Assembly: GCA_047518265.1 (NCBI GenBank)
Contig: JAKZRG010000019.1
Location: 62,001 to 126,000, forward strand
Direction of reading: 5' to 3'
Source: Oceanospirillum sp047518265
GTDB lineage: Bacteria > Pseudomonadota > Gammaproteobacteria > Pseudomonadales > Halomonadaceae
Length of the DNA: 64,000 nt
Shown here one piece after another: positions 50,516 through 59,492 of the stretch. Every line of letters begins with the position of its first letter. The first letter of the stretch is position 1. The position numbers and the translations under genes were made by a program. Under the pieces are notes generated by a model. That model ran no database searches and was not told the origin of the DNA. It worked only from the letters and a program-made list of their open reading frames with translations.

Positions 50516-50550
50516 AAAAAGGTGCCCAATTGATATTGGACACCTTTTTT
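50516..50550 (+). terminator. Intrinsic terminator after the repeat array
   Basis: AAAAAGGTGCCCAAT and ATTGGACACCTTTTTT form a stem broken only by a C-A mismatch, followed by six T. It should end cysK transcription after the octamer array and, with its A-run, also act on the leftward amidotransferase operon. Confidence 0.85.
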
Positions 50551-50574
50551 CTATTTTAAAGCCACTCAACGGGA

Positions 50575-51375
50575 TTAAACCGCCTCATTAGACTCCTTGG
50601 AAAAGTGCTGTAAGATCACCTCCCCCTCTTTAAAAACAATTAACTCACCGGGCTGCATCACATTCCACTCTTCATTGTCGGTCAATGGCTGAGTCGCAAT
50701 AACAGTCACCACATCATTGGGCGTGGTTTCTTGTTTAAAATCCACCATCATCTCAACATCAGACAACTGAGCTTTACCAAAAGGGGCTCGGCGCGTAATC
50801 CAGCTCAATTTAGTCGTGCAGTATGCAAATAAATATTCACCGTTAGACAACAGAAGATTAAAGACGCCCTTACCTCTAAGCTGCTCACACCAACCGTGCA
50901 ATGCCGTACTGAGTGGATCAATGGAACAATTATCGGTGAAATTTAATCGCAACTGGGCCAGTAGCCAACAGAATGCTTGTTCACTATCCGTAGAACCTAC
51001 CGGCAAATAGAAGCTTGCAGGAAAGTTCTCTGGCGCATCTGTTAATTGACCGTTATGAGCATAGCTCCAATAGCGCCCCCACATCTCTCGACTAAAAGGA
51101 TGAGTGTTCTCTAGACAGATCCCACCCACATTAGCCTGTCGAATATGACTGATGACAACCTTGCTCTTAATAGGATAACTCTGAATCAAACGGGCAATTT
51201 CAGAGTCTACCGAAGGATTAGGGTCTCGAAACTCTCGATAGCCCTTACCCTCATAAAATGCAATGCCCCAACCATCCTTATGAGGGCCAGTTTCTCCACC
51301 CCGCTTAACCAAACCACTAAAGCTAAAACAGATATCTGTGGGTACATTGGCACTCATGCCCATTAATTCACACAT
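50575..51375 (-). CDS. yafJ: Class II glutamine amidotransferase, YafJ type
   Basis: 266 residues. Cys2, exposed after Met removal, is the N-terminal nucleophile (MCELMGMSANVPTDICFSF). Further family marks: GPHKDGWGIAFYEGKGYREF, VISHIRQANVGGICLENTHPFSREMWGRYWSYAHNGQL and STDSEQAFCWLLAQL. The YafJ branch is a stand-alone amidase with unassigned acceptor. It is the last gene of a leftward set behind the VWA, YLATT-like and small membrane genes, 27 bases after the VWA stop. Confidence 0.88.
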   Translation of the reverse strand: MCELMGMSANVPTDICFSFSGLVKRGGETGPHKDGWGIAFYEGKGYREFRDPNPSVDSEIARLIQSYPIKSKVVISHIRQANVGGICLENTHPFSREMWGRYWSYAHNGQLTDAPENFPASFYLPVGSTDSEQAFCWLLAQLRLNFTDNCSIDPLSTALHGWCEQLRGKGVFNLLLSNGEYLFAYCTTKLSWITRRAPFGKAQLSDVEMMVDFKQETTPNDVVTVIATQPLTDNEEWNVMQPGELIVFKEGEVILQHFSKESNEAV

Positions 51376-51402
51376 CTACAATCTAACTCCTAACAACCAA
51401 GA

Positions 51403-53298
51403 TTATAAAGATAGATCATTATCACGTTTAGCTTCTTCGACCTGCTGACGTGCGGCAGTACGACGCTGAACAAACCGACGATATAACCAGAATGCGCCCG
51501 CAAATAGAGCAATATTCGCCAGACCCACACCGATATAAACCCACAGCAGATTAGTGCCTTCAGGCTCTCCAGGGTTTAACGGCTTGTCATTAGGATCAAG
51601 CAGATTCATTCGGGCTTTAGGTTCTTCATCTTTCTTTTCTGGAGCCGCTTCTTCTCCTCCGGCTTCAGCGGGAGAATCACCATCCGATTCTGGCAACGCC
51701 TCAGCTTGCACCGGTGATTCTTCCTCCATTGCAGACACTTGAGAGTTAGGATTAGTGGATGGAATCACAATAGGTTCTAACTCAACATTGATATCTTTCC
51801 CATCAATGGTGCCTTTGGCAAACAGACGAATAACCTGTTTTTGAGTGCGATCCAGCTGAGGCATATTCAGCGTCCAGCTTTCTTCACTGGCAAGCTGCGC
51901 CTGCAGGTTAAGCCCCATAACCGCAGCTGTAATTGTCAGATCTTTTGTTTTTAGCTCAGGTAAAACCTTAGTAAAAAACAAACGCTTAGGATCATTACCG
52001 TCGTCATACTCTACGCTACTACTCACAATATCCTGTACGAATACCGGTTGAGAGATCGAACGCTGGAAAGTTTTACCGTCCAAGTTGACCTTAATCCGGT
52101 AATTACCCGTCTGATTAAATGGCCCTAACTGAGTGACAAACTTACCGACTACACCCGGTTTTCCCGTCAGAATATCCAACTGTAATACCTGATCAGAATC
52201 CGATACCTGCTCCGCATTCATCGTGACGACTTTTAAGAATTCAGGGCGAGTAATCATCTCCCCTTCTTCCGTGATAAACGCCTCAATATCCAGGCTTAAA
52301 CCTCTGAATAGAGTTGCCGGTACATCACTGGACTGCAAGCTAAGATCCGAAACCACCGTTACCCGGTTTTCAGGGTGCATCTCTGTTTCAATTAACCACT
52401 CACCATCTTCAGGGTCGGTAACCGTCACCAAATCATAATGAGTTTCGTAGTGCCAACGGATATTATCCGGGTTATCCAGAGAGGTATAACGCTTACCACT
52501 TGGCGAAATCAGGAAAACACGCTGACTATTGGGTTTATGGAATACCAGAGCGGTAAACTCATTAATGCTGCTGTCCACCAAAAAGCGGTTATTCTCTAAA
52601 GGCACCTGCTCACTGGGTGCCGTGCGATCCAGAGCCTGAACAAATAACTGCATCAACTCTTCAGCATTATTAGCAACTGCCGCCAAACCACCGGTACGCT
52701 GCGCCAGTTTTAACATCAGATCTTTATCTGCGTTATCCGACAAAGCAACGGTATGAATAGTAAAACCTGCTTTTTCTAAACGCGGTAGCAGATCAAACTG
52801 AATTTCATCACGGGATTTATTGTTTTCGATGCGCTTTTGACGCTCAGAACCCGCTTCAGAAATATCCACCAAACCATCCGTTAACAGAATGATATGGCGA
52901 TCAAAGTTTCCGTTAGGACGCTTAGCATCATAAGTTGAACGCTCTAGGGCATTTTCAACATCTGTGAAAAGTGCCGAAGAGGTAATATCACGGCTACGGC
53001 TACGAGCCGTACGACGCCAATCATCATCCACCGACTCATGGGGCACCAGTGAGTTAACATACTCACCAAATGTCCAAACCCCAGCTTTACTTTCTTCCGG
53101 TAGAAGATCTACCAGCAGATTCAGTGCAGGCACCCTTAAATTATTAGGGTCATTCTCTTTCATACTACCTGAGATATCGATCAACACCCGTACATCAGGC
53201 TTTTTCTCAGCCGCATGCACCAGGGATACATTCACCCAGACAAGGGCAAAAACTATACTCAGCGTTTTTCCGATAAATCGACCCATCGAGGATGCCAT
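51403..53298 (-). CDS. Envelope VWA domain protein (TIGR03503-like)
   Basis: 631 residues. Signal peptide about 1-29 (LSIVFALVWVNVSLVHAAE), VWA domain from DVRVLIDISGSMKENDPNNLR (MIDAS DxSxS intact) to about 220, including AGVWTFGEYVNSLVP and HIILLTDGLVDIS. A beta-rich region about 240-500, then an acidic Glu/Ala/Pro-rich linker, and one TM near the C-terminus (LLWVYIGVGLANIALFAGAFWLYRRF). It resembles the family I remember as TIGR03503, present in Vibrio and Shewanella. Function unknown; the large domain faces the periplasm. Confidence 0.85.
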   Translation of the reverse strand: MASSMGRFIGKTLSIVFALVWVNVSLVHAAEKKPDVRVLIDISGSMKENDPNNLRVPALNLLVDLLPEESKAGVWTFGEYVNSLVPHESVDDDWRRTARSRSRDITSSALFTDVENALERSTYDAKRPNGNFDRHIILLTDGLVDISEAGSERQKRIENNKSRDEIQFDLLPRLEKAGFTIHTVALSDNADKDLMLKLAQRTGGLAAVANNAEELMQLFVQALDRTAPSEQVPLENNRFLVDSSINEFTALVFHKPNSQRVFLISPSGKRYTSLDNPDNIRWHYETHYDLVTVTDPEDGEWLIETEMHPENRVTVVSDLSLQSSDVPATLFRGLSLDIEAFITEEGEMITRPEFLKVVTMNAEQVSDSDQVLQLDILTGKPGVVGKFVTQLGPFNQTGNYRIKVNLDGKTFQRSISQPVFVQDIVSSSVEYDDGNDPKRLFFTKVLPELKTKDLTITAAVMGLNLQAQLASEESWTLNMPQLDRTQKQVIRLFAKGTIDGKDINVELEPIVIPSTNPNSQVSAMEEESPVQAEALPESDGDSPAEAGGEEAAPEKKDEEPKARMNLLDPNDKPLNPGEPEGTNLLWVYIGVGLANIALFAGAFWLYRRFVQRRTAARQQVEEAKRDNDLSL

Positions 53299-53391
53299 GA
53301 CTGATCCTTAATACTGATAAACAAAAACAACACACTATAAACTAACCGATAAACCTATCTTTGATTTATCGAGCAGCAAACGAAACAATGA

Positions 53392-54054
53392 TCAAACAAT
53401 GGACTCAGATAATTTACGTCCATGTTCAGTCACATACCAACGCATGCCCCAACCACTATTGACCCGTCCAGCTAATCCTTTACCCACCAAGACAGCTAAG
53501 CTTTTTTGCAGATCGGTTTCATCCAGTTCGGTCTCACCACCTAACCCCGGTAAACCACGATAGATATGACGACCACTAGACAAACTTTTCAGTACCGCTG
53601 TAGAGGTAACATCTAGCGCATCCAACTCAGTCTCAGAGACAACAATCGGCTCATTCTGCTCAGTTTCAGTTTCCAGCAGTGGCGTTAAAGCATCCTGCAT
53701 CTGTTTTAGCTCTTGCTTCAGTGCTTCTACTTCCGTTTTAGCATGTTCAGAAGCACTTAACGAACGATCTAGAGCATTTGTTACCACCATACGGGAACCA
53801 ATCGCCGCAATCAGACAGATACCTGTATAAATCAACATTTTAGAAGAATCGGTTTGACTCAGCACCACAATATCACTGCCCATCAAATCCAAAACCACAG
53901 GCACTAAGAAAGACGCACCAACACCTACGACTAAACAGCGAGCCAAGGCAACCGTGTCTTTATTATTTTGATTAAGCAGATAAAAGTTGATCAAACCACC
54001 AAATACACCGGCCATCAACATTACAAAGGTAAGAATAACAACGTGCGCTACCAT
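53392..54054 (-). CDS. YLATT-like three-TM protein with winged-helix tail
   Basis: 220 residues. Three membrane helices at about 3-27, 38-62 and 74-92 (VVILTFVMLMAGVFGGLINFYLL, ARCLVVGVGASFLVPVVLDLMG, YTGICLIAAIGSRMVV), a coiled coil about 97-125, and a soluble C-terminal part (TSTAVLKSLSSGRHIYRGLPGLGGETELDETDLQKSLAVLVGKGLAGRV) with winged-helix character. The N-terminal half resembles the YEATS-like-associating three-TM domain from signalling and conflict systems; the comparison is from memory. Upstream of the VWA gene by 93 bases in the same direction. Confidence 0.65.
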   Translation of the reverse strand: MVAHVVILTFVMLMAGVFGGLINFYLLNQNNKDTVALARCLVVGVGASFLVPVVLDLMGSDIVVLSQTDSSKMLIYTGICLIAAIGSRMVVTNALDRSLSASEHAKTEVEALKQELKQMQDALTPLLETETEQNEPIVVSETELDALDVTSTAVLKSLSSGRHIYRGLPGLGGETELDETDLQKSLAVLVGKGLAGRVNSGWGMRWYVTEHGRKLSESIV

Positions 54055-54192
54055 GTTTTATTTCCTGAACTGTTTCCGTGTTTACACCACATAACTATGT
54101 GGAAAGCATAAATAAAAATGTGGTTTATTGTTATGCATTCATTCCCGACACTCAACGTGCAAATGTGAAAAAATACACTTTATAACTCAGTA

Positions 54193-54576
54193 TTACGCAT
54201 TATCTCGTGTTTCTGAGCTTTCTTCTTCATCGGTTTCATCATCGCGAGAACCAAAACGGCTGCTGATCCACAAACCGATTAGAGCGACTAAGTACCCTAA
54301 ACCTAAGGCTGCTAGCAAAGGATAACCAGCACGCGTCCAGCTATCACCGCCCAAAGTCACCCCTTCAAAGACGCTAACCGTCAATGCAGGAGCCAAAGGC
54401 CCCATGGTGCCCTCCACATACCAAGGCACCGCCATCAGTACAAATACAGTGACCCGTAAAAATCCCTTAATACTGACATGCCAGTTTCGAGTGATTCTCA
54501 GCGTGACAAGCATCACCACCAAAGCGGATAATGCATAGATCGCCCAGCTCCAGGTCTGATAATTCTCAAAAGTCAT
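54193..54576 (-). CDS. Small membrane protein, unknown
   Basis: 127 residues with membrane helices at about 8-27, 37-58 and 82-108 (WAIYALSALVVMLVTLRIT, LRVTVFVLMAVPWYVEG, YPLLAALGLGYLVALIGLWIS), and an acidic C-terminal tail (RDDETDEEESSETRDNA). First gene of the leftward group containing the YLATT-like, VWA and amidotransferase genes. Divergent from the protease gene. No known family recognised; WYVEGTMGPLAPAL is the best segment for a search. Confidence 0.7.
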   Translation of the reverse strand: MTFENYQTWSWAIYALSALVVMLVTLRITRNWHVSIKGFLRVTVFVLMAVPWYVEGTMGPLAPALTVSVFEGVTLGGDSWTRAGYPLLAALGLGYLVALIGLWISSRFGSRDDETDEEESSETRDNA

Positions 54577-54629
54577 AACTTCAGATTCCGTTGTATGGCA
54601 TTAACACCCTGATTTTTAAGCAGCCTATT

Positions 54630-56837
54630 ATGTCTCAAGCCAAACAAAATAACGACCTTCCCGCATTCCTGAATGCCGAATTATCTCTAGATCCAGAACA
54701 ATGGCTTGAAGAGAAATCACAGCGCACCCTAAATTATCTAAAACAACAGAACCAAAATGCCGACCAATGGCTCGACCCGGCACTACAAGAAACACTGTTT
54801 CAAGAGATACGTCACCGCACACCTTTAGACAATGACAGCTATCCTTCCAGTCTGGAAAAATTCAGTTACTTTGTGCGCACCCAAGAGGCTTTAAACTACC
54901 CTCAATATTGGCGTTATCCTGTTGATCTAAACGCTACTTCAAACGAGAACCCAAACGCTGCTCCAAACGAGAGCTCATCAGCACAAAGCAACAACACACA
55001 ACCTGACGGCGCCCATTGTTACTTGGATATCAATCCAATGGCAGAAGAGGAAGAATTTTTCGACCTAGGGGATATGGCCATATCGCCAGACGAAATGCTA
55101 CTGGCCATCACCACAGACACCGAAGGTGACGAGCAATTCCAGCTACAGATCATCAACCTAGAGGATGGCAGTATTGAATATTTCGACGACCTGCCACCAC
55201 TCACATCAGACCTGATCTGGAGTGAAAATCAACACCAACTGATCTGCTTCCCCTTGGACGATACCCAGCGTCCTTGGCAAATTATGGTATTGGATATCTT
55301 TACCGGTGAACAAACCATCATCTTTACCGAAGAAGATGCCCGCTTCTGGGTCGGTTGCAGTAAAAGCCGAGACAGACAAACCCTATTTATTGAAAGCCTA
55401 AGCAAACAAAGCTCCGAATATTACTTTGTACCCGCAAACCAACCAGACGCACCGCTACAACTGATCAGCCCAAGAGAAGAAGGTCACGAATATCACGCCG
55501 ACAGTATTGGCGACAAACTGTATATTCGCAGTAACTGCCAACATGCATGCTTTAGCCTACTGGCCATCGATAAAAATCAGACACCACTGGATAAACACGC
55601 GTTAAAACACGCCCAACTGATCGAACCGGCCAGCCAACAACAAACCTTTGAAGGTTTTGAACTGTTTGACCACCATATGTTAATCCTGAGCCGAGATCAC
55701 ACCCTAGGGCAGCAACACCTAGCTATTAAAGATCTGGATGGCCAACTGCAACATCAATTTAAAGCCCCTTATCCGCTAATCTCTATCAATCTATCGGATA
55801 ACCCCCTAAGCAATACCAACAGTGTACGCCTAGAGCTGGAGTCCTTTAATCAGCCCCCAGCACTCTACAGCTACCAGATGGCAGAGCAAACGCTCACTAA
55901 ACTGAAACAGCTCCCTCTAAACAATACCGACCTGAGCCAGTTCAGCAGTCAACAAATAACCGTACCAGCCTGGGATGGCAGCACTCTCCCTATCAGCCTA
56001 GTGGGTCAAACAGAACAACTGAACCGCGCCCGTAACGGCAAGCCTGTAAACGTCTTACTTTATGTTTATGGAGCCTACGGCGACGCTCTAGATCCTTGGT
56101 TTTCATCCAGCCGTCTAAGTTTAATGGAAAGAGGCGTCGTCTTTGCCATCGCTCACCTTCGAGGTGGTGGAGACTGCGGCGAGCACTGGTATCATCAAGG
56201 ACGGTTGGGCTACAAAGAAAACAGTATTCGAGACCTGCAAAGCAGCGTCCAAGGTCTGATCAAACGCGGCATTACCGACGCCAGCAAACTTGTACTGCAA
56301 GGAGGCAGCGCCGCTGGAATCGTCCTAGGAGCCGTTTACAACCGGATCCCAGAACTGATTCACGGCATGATTGCAGAAGTTCCCTTCGTAGACGTATTGC
56401 GCACCATGTCCCGACCAGAATTACCACTCACCGTGACTGAATACGAAGAATGGGGCAACCCAGAAAACACCGAAGAGCACTGGCGCATCCAGCATTACAG
56501 CCCACTGGATAATCTCCAACTACACACAACAGAACAAACTGTTGAGACAAGCAGCGACTCAACATCCAATGTTCAGGCGCATATAAAAACCGAAAGCCAG
56601 AACAATAAACCACTACTTTGGATAGAAGCAGGGCTTAACGACCCCCGCGTCCAATACTGGGAACCCGCAAAATGGAGCTACCGACTGCAACAAGCCGGAA
56701 TCCAAAACCATTGGCTACGCACCCGAATGGACTCCGGCCACGCAGGAGGCTCCGGCCGAGATCAAAGCTATAGAGAAATAGCCGAAAGCCAAAGTGTCGT
56801 ACTAAAAATGCTAGGACTGGATCAAGTGTCCCAATAG
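54630..56837 (+). CDS. Prolyl oligopeptidase-family protease (oligopeptidase B-like)
   Basis: 735 residues from the ATG at 54630; the earlier TTG at 54591 lacks support. N-terminal part, then seven-bladed propeller (about 85-435), then an alpha/beta hydrolase domain with LLYVYGAYGDALDPWFSSSRLSLMERGVVFAIAHLRGGGDCGEHWYHQGRL, GGSAAG with Ser560, LNDPRVQYWEPAKW with Asp671 and SGHAGGSG with His704. Cleaves short peptides after basic residues if it is a true OpB. Two low-complexity inserts (Asn/Ser-rich about 113-130; Thr/Ser-rich about 635-655) make it longer than the usual 680-700. Terminator follows. Confidence 0.9.
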   Translation: MSQAKQNNDLPAFLNAELSLDPEQWLEEKSQRTLNYLKQQNQNADQWLDPALQETLFQEIRHRTPLDNDSYPSSLEKFSYFVRTQEALNYPQYWRYPVDLNATSNENPNAAPNESSSAQSNNTQPDGAHCYLDINPMAEEEEFFDLGDMAISPDEMLLAITTDTEGDEQFQLQIINLEDGSIEYFDDLPPLTSDLIWSENQHQLICFPLDDTQRPWQIMVLDIFTGEQTIIFTEEDARFWVGCSKSRDRQTLFIESLSKQSSEYYFVPANQPDAPLQLISPREEGHEYHADSIGDKLYIRSNCQHACFSLLAIDKNQTPLDKHALKHAQLIEPASQQQTFEGFELFDHHMLILSRDHTLGQQHLAIKDLDGQLQHQFKAPYPLISINLSDNPLSNTNSVRLELESFNQPPALYSYQMAEQTLTKLKQLPLNNTDLSQFSSQQITVPAWDGSTLPISLVGQTEQLNRARNGKPVNVLLYVYGAYGDALDPWFSSSRLSLMERGVVFAIAHLRGGGDCGEHWYHQGRLGYKENSIRDLQSSVQGLIKRGITDASKLVLQGGSAAGIVLGAVYNRIPELIHGMIAEVPFVDVLRTMSRPELPLTVTEYEEWGNPENTEEHWRIQHYSPLDNLQLHTTEQTVETSSDSTSNVQAHIKTESQNNKPLLWIEAGLNDPRVQYWEPAKWSYRLQQAGIQNHWLRTRMDSGHAGGSGRDQSYREIAESQSVVLKMLGLDQVSQ

Positions 56838-56870
56838 ACAACATATTGACCAGCCAATACCCCACACTAC

Positions 56871-56899
56871 AAAACAGCCGGATAATATCCGGCTGTTTT
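56871..56899. terminator. Terminator after the oligopeptidase gene
   Basis: AAAACAGCCGGATA-ATA-TCCGGCTGTTTT is a near-perfect stem of 13 bp with A/T flanks, active in both directions. Confidence 0.9.
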
Positions 56900-57009
56900 C
56901 ACCCTAAAATAACCGCCCTCAATAAACCGTAACCATCACCACATAACCGTAGCGAGGATAAGCCAGAGGCGCATCCGCGAAACCACCGCCAGTGAAACCT
57001 GATAGCCTG

Positions 57010-57279
57010 CCGTTGGGGTTCGCGGTATTCGATATTTAAGTGATTGATAGTACAGATTTCTCGCTCAGCCCAACCTACACAAGCCTCACTCTGTATCGGC
57101 TTTTGAGCACATCAGATAATCGCAGATAGAACTCTGACTGACCCATGCTACGCTGAACCATAGGGTGCCCACCCCAAGTGATGAAATCTACTTGAAATGA
57201 GGCTTGTGTAGGTTGGGCTGAACGGCCATGGCTCAAGACTTTATTCTCATGATGATAATGAAGCCGTGAACCCCAACGG
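57010..57279. repeat. Nested inverted-repeat element (MITE-like)
   Basis: Outer arms CCGTTGGGGTTCGCGG (57010-57025) and CCGTGAACCCCAACGG (57264-57279) are inverse copies with one mismatch. Inner arms at 57065-57088 and 57198-57221 are 24-bp perfect inverse copies containing AGCCCAACCTACACAAGCCTCA. Between the inner arms are 109 bases without an ORF. GTAGGTTGGGCT-type motifs occur in dispersed intergenic repeats of many bacteria. No transposase is present. Confidence 0.75.
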
Positions 57280-57800
57280 AATATTGTAGGTCATACAGGG
57301 ACTTCTTTTATCGGTTCTTTTCGATCTTTATCTCTATCGAATCTTCTAAGCCGCCTATTCGGCGGTGAACTAGAGCTATAAAACAGTAACCTGCTGATTT
57401 TTAAAGAACAAGGTCTAGATTTGACCTTTTACCCCTTTTTTTAGCTCTATTTTTAATCCTTTGATTTAAAAGGTTTTTTTATAAGTCAGAAAAAAAGGGT
57501 TAAAAATAGGGTATGGAGTAATAAAAAAGTTAAACGCTTAGCTGTGCTCTAACAATATATTTTCCGCTAATTTATCAGGGAAAAAGCTGCTTTATATTTT
57601 GGCTTTCACTACAAATATAATACCGAGAGAATCGATTGATTCGCGGATGCGCTTCTGGCTTATCCACGTTACGGGTTTTGAGTGCAGCGAGAAAGATGTA
57701 AACGTGGGCGTTGGGCTTATAAGGCAGATTTACAAGCAGGTGATGATCCCTACGGGTAGTTAGGATATCCAACCCAGTGAACCTGTCTTTGCCTTAAGGA
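57280..57800. other. AT-rich intergenic stretch with short hairpins
   Basis: Holds GCCGCC-TATT-CGGCGG (about 57350-57366) and a pair of inverse segments, CTATTTTTAA near 57447-57456 and TTAAAAATAG near 57501-57510, with poly-T and poly-A tracts. A 65-codon minus-strand frame at 57575-57772 has no ribosome site or recognisable family, so I do not call it a gene. Nothing else is seen. Confidence 0.5.
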
Positions 57801-58547
57801 TTATTTACCACCGGCCAGATCAATAAAGCTGCCGGTTGAGTAGGATGCGGCATCACTCAGTAACCAGGCGATGGCTTGGGCTACTTCTTCCGGTTGGCCG
57901 CCGCGTTTCATGGGGATAACGGGACTTAATCGATCCACTCGTCCCGGTTCGCCGCCGTCGGTATGCATATCGGTGTAGATAAAACCGGGACGTACGCCGT
58001 TGACTCGAATGCCTTCGTCGGCCACTTCGAGGGATAGACCTGTGGTAAGCGTATCAATCGCTCCTTTGGTAGCGGCATAATCCACATATTCATGAGGGGA
58101 GCCGGTACGAGCGGCGACGGAGGAGACATTTACAATGGAGCCACCTTGCCCACCATGTTTTGTGGACATGCGCTTGATCGCTTCCCGGCAGCAGAGGAAA
58201 TAACCTGTGACATTGGTGGTCAGTAGCTGGTTAATGCGCGCTGCCGTTAGGTCTTCCACCCGGCTTTGAGGCCGTAAAATACCGGCATTATTCACCAGCG
58301 CGGTGATTGGCCCCAGCTGCTGATCTAGGGTGGTAAAGAGACGTTCAACATCTGCCTCCTGGGAGATATCCGCTTGTACGGCGATGGCCCGTACGCCTGC
58401 AGCGGTTAGCTCAACAACCAATTGATCTGCGGCCTTTGCGTTGCTCTTATAGTTAACACAAATATCGTAACCTTGCTGAGCAAGCACTTGGGCGGTGGCG
58501 GCACCTATGCCTCGGCTAGCACCGGTAATCAGGGCGATTTTAGTCAT
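57801..58547 (-). CDS. ygfF: SDR oxidoreductase, YgfF-like
   Basis: 248 residues. NAD(P)-binding TGASRGIGAATAQVLAQQGYD, NNAGILRPQ, catalytic Ser (VNVSSVAARTGSP) and Tyr-Lys (YVDYAATKGAIDTLTTGLSLEVA), then GIRVNGVRPGFIYTDMHTDGGEPGRVDRL and the end WLLSDAASYSTGSFIDLAGGK. These are very close to E. coli YgfF as I remember it. Substrate unknown; a 3-ketoacyl or sugar-type alcohol/ketone is usual for the family. It stands upstream, in transcription terms, of nothing but the intergenic stretch; the next gene on the other side is ycgN. Confidence 0.88.
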   Translation of the reverse strand: MTKIALITGASRGIGAATAQVLAQQGYDICVNYKSNAKAADQLVVELTAAGVRAIAVQADISQEADVERLFTTLDQQLGPITALVNNAGILRPQSRVEDLTAARINQLLTTNVTGYFLCCREAIKRMSTKHGGQGGSIVNVSSVAARTGSPHEYVDYAATKGAIDTLTTGLSLEVADEGIRVNGVRPGFIYTDMHTDGGEPGRVDRLSPVIPMKRGGQPEEVAQAIAWLLSDAASYSTGSFIDLAGGK

Positions 58548-58583
58548 AGGTAGCCTTTATCAAAAAATATCAGGCAGGGTAAA

Positions 58584-59030
58584 TCACTCTACCCAACCAA
58601 TAATATGCAGTTCCATCTCTTCGGGATAAACCACTTGCTCGCTTATCGCGCGGCGACGAATACTTTGACGGGCTTTATGGATACTGTCGGTTTTACCTGA
58701 GACAAGATGATGCCAGTCCGGTAACGGTTTGCCTTCTTTAACTAGGCGATAGGCGCAGCTTTTGGGCAACCAAGGGAAGATATCCTCAGAATCCGGCGTC
58801 AGCTTTAAACAACCCGGTACTTGCTCTAGGCGATTGCCGTAGTCATTGCAACGACAGGTGGTGATATCCATCAGTTTGCAGGCGACGTCGGTGTAATACA
58901 CTTCTCCGTCGTCTTCGTCTTCCAGCTTGTGCAAACAACATTTACCACAGCCGTCGCAGAGCGCTTCCCATTCCTCTGCGGTGAATTGATGCAGGCTTTT
59001 CTGCTGCCAGAAGCGCTCTTGTACGGTCAT
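58584..59030 (-). CDS. ycgN: YcgN-family cysteine-cluster protein (UPF0260)
   Basis: 148 residues. WEALCDGCGKCCLHKLEDEDDGEVYYTDVACKLMDITTCRCNDYGNR carries eight Cys in a YkgJ-type cluster thought to bind metal, followed by VPGCLKLTPDSEDIFPWLPKSCAYRLVKEGKPLPDWHHLVSG. Length and sequence match the UPF0260 family. It begins 1 base after ycgL ends, so the two are translated together. Biochemical role unknown. Confidence 0.92.
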   Translation of the reverse strand: MTVQERFWQQKSLHQFTAEEWEALCDGCGKCCLHKLEDEDDGEVYYTDVACKLMDITTCRCNDYGNRLEQVPGCLKLTPDSEDIFPWLPKSCAYRLVKEGKPLPDWHHLVSGKTDSIHKARQSIRRRAISEQVVYPEEMELHIIGWVE

Positions 59031-59031
59031 C

Positions 59032-59319
59032 TTAGTACTTACTCTCAGTGGGTGCTTTATACAGATCTAACAGGTAGTCATCTTTGGCTGGTGGCATCTG
59101 TAGGTAGAAGCCATTGCTGCGAATCTCTGCCATCACTTTGTCAGCTTCTGCCCGTGCGAGTTTTTTCTCTGGGGTAATCAGCATGGTGGTGACAGATACA
59201 GGGCGACCAAATACTTCTAGCAGAGCTTCTGGTACTCGCTCCATGCCTTCTGTTTTATCCACGTAGAGATACATTTCGTCTTTACGGGGGCTTTTAAATA
59301 TTTCACAAATCAGTTTCAA
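59032..59319 (-). CDS. ycgL: YcgL-family protein
   Basis: 95 residues. ICEIFKSPRKDEMYLYVDKTEGMERVPEALLEVFGRPVSVTTMLITPEKKLARAEADKVMAEIRSNGFYLQMPP is the YcgL domain, a small alpha/beta fold of unknown function. Sits between rnd and ycgN, the usual gamma-proteobacterial arrangement as I recall. The start follows CCCCCTTGAAA on the minus strand, giving a poor ribosome site. Confidence 0.92.
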   Translation of the reverse strand: MKLICEIFKSPRKDEMYLYVDKTEGMERVPEALLEVFGRPVSVTTMLITPEKKLARAEADKVMAEIRSNGFYLQMPPAKDDYLLDLYKAPTESKY

Positions 59320-59492
59320 GGGGGTTGCCTCTGTTACGGGCGGATTAGGCTTAATAATCCGCGCAGTATACGTGCATTTCTCAGACTGTTTCAGGGTCTA
59401 TTTTAAGGGGCTTTCCAAAGCGGCACGCCAAGGAATCGTTACAAAGAGACATTCCGAAGAGCGACTTCAAAAAGCGAACCCCATTCAGGCCA

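Noticed and set aside
50206..50569. Three overlapping minus-strand ORFs over the octamer array
   Set aside because: They exist in all three frames only because the 8-bp unit lacks stops; the products are pure repeat peptides with no ribosome site.
57575..57772. 65-codon minus-strand ORF
   Set aside because: No ribosome site, no recognisable family and AT-rich surroundings with other repeats.
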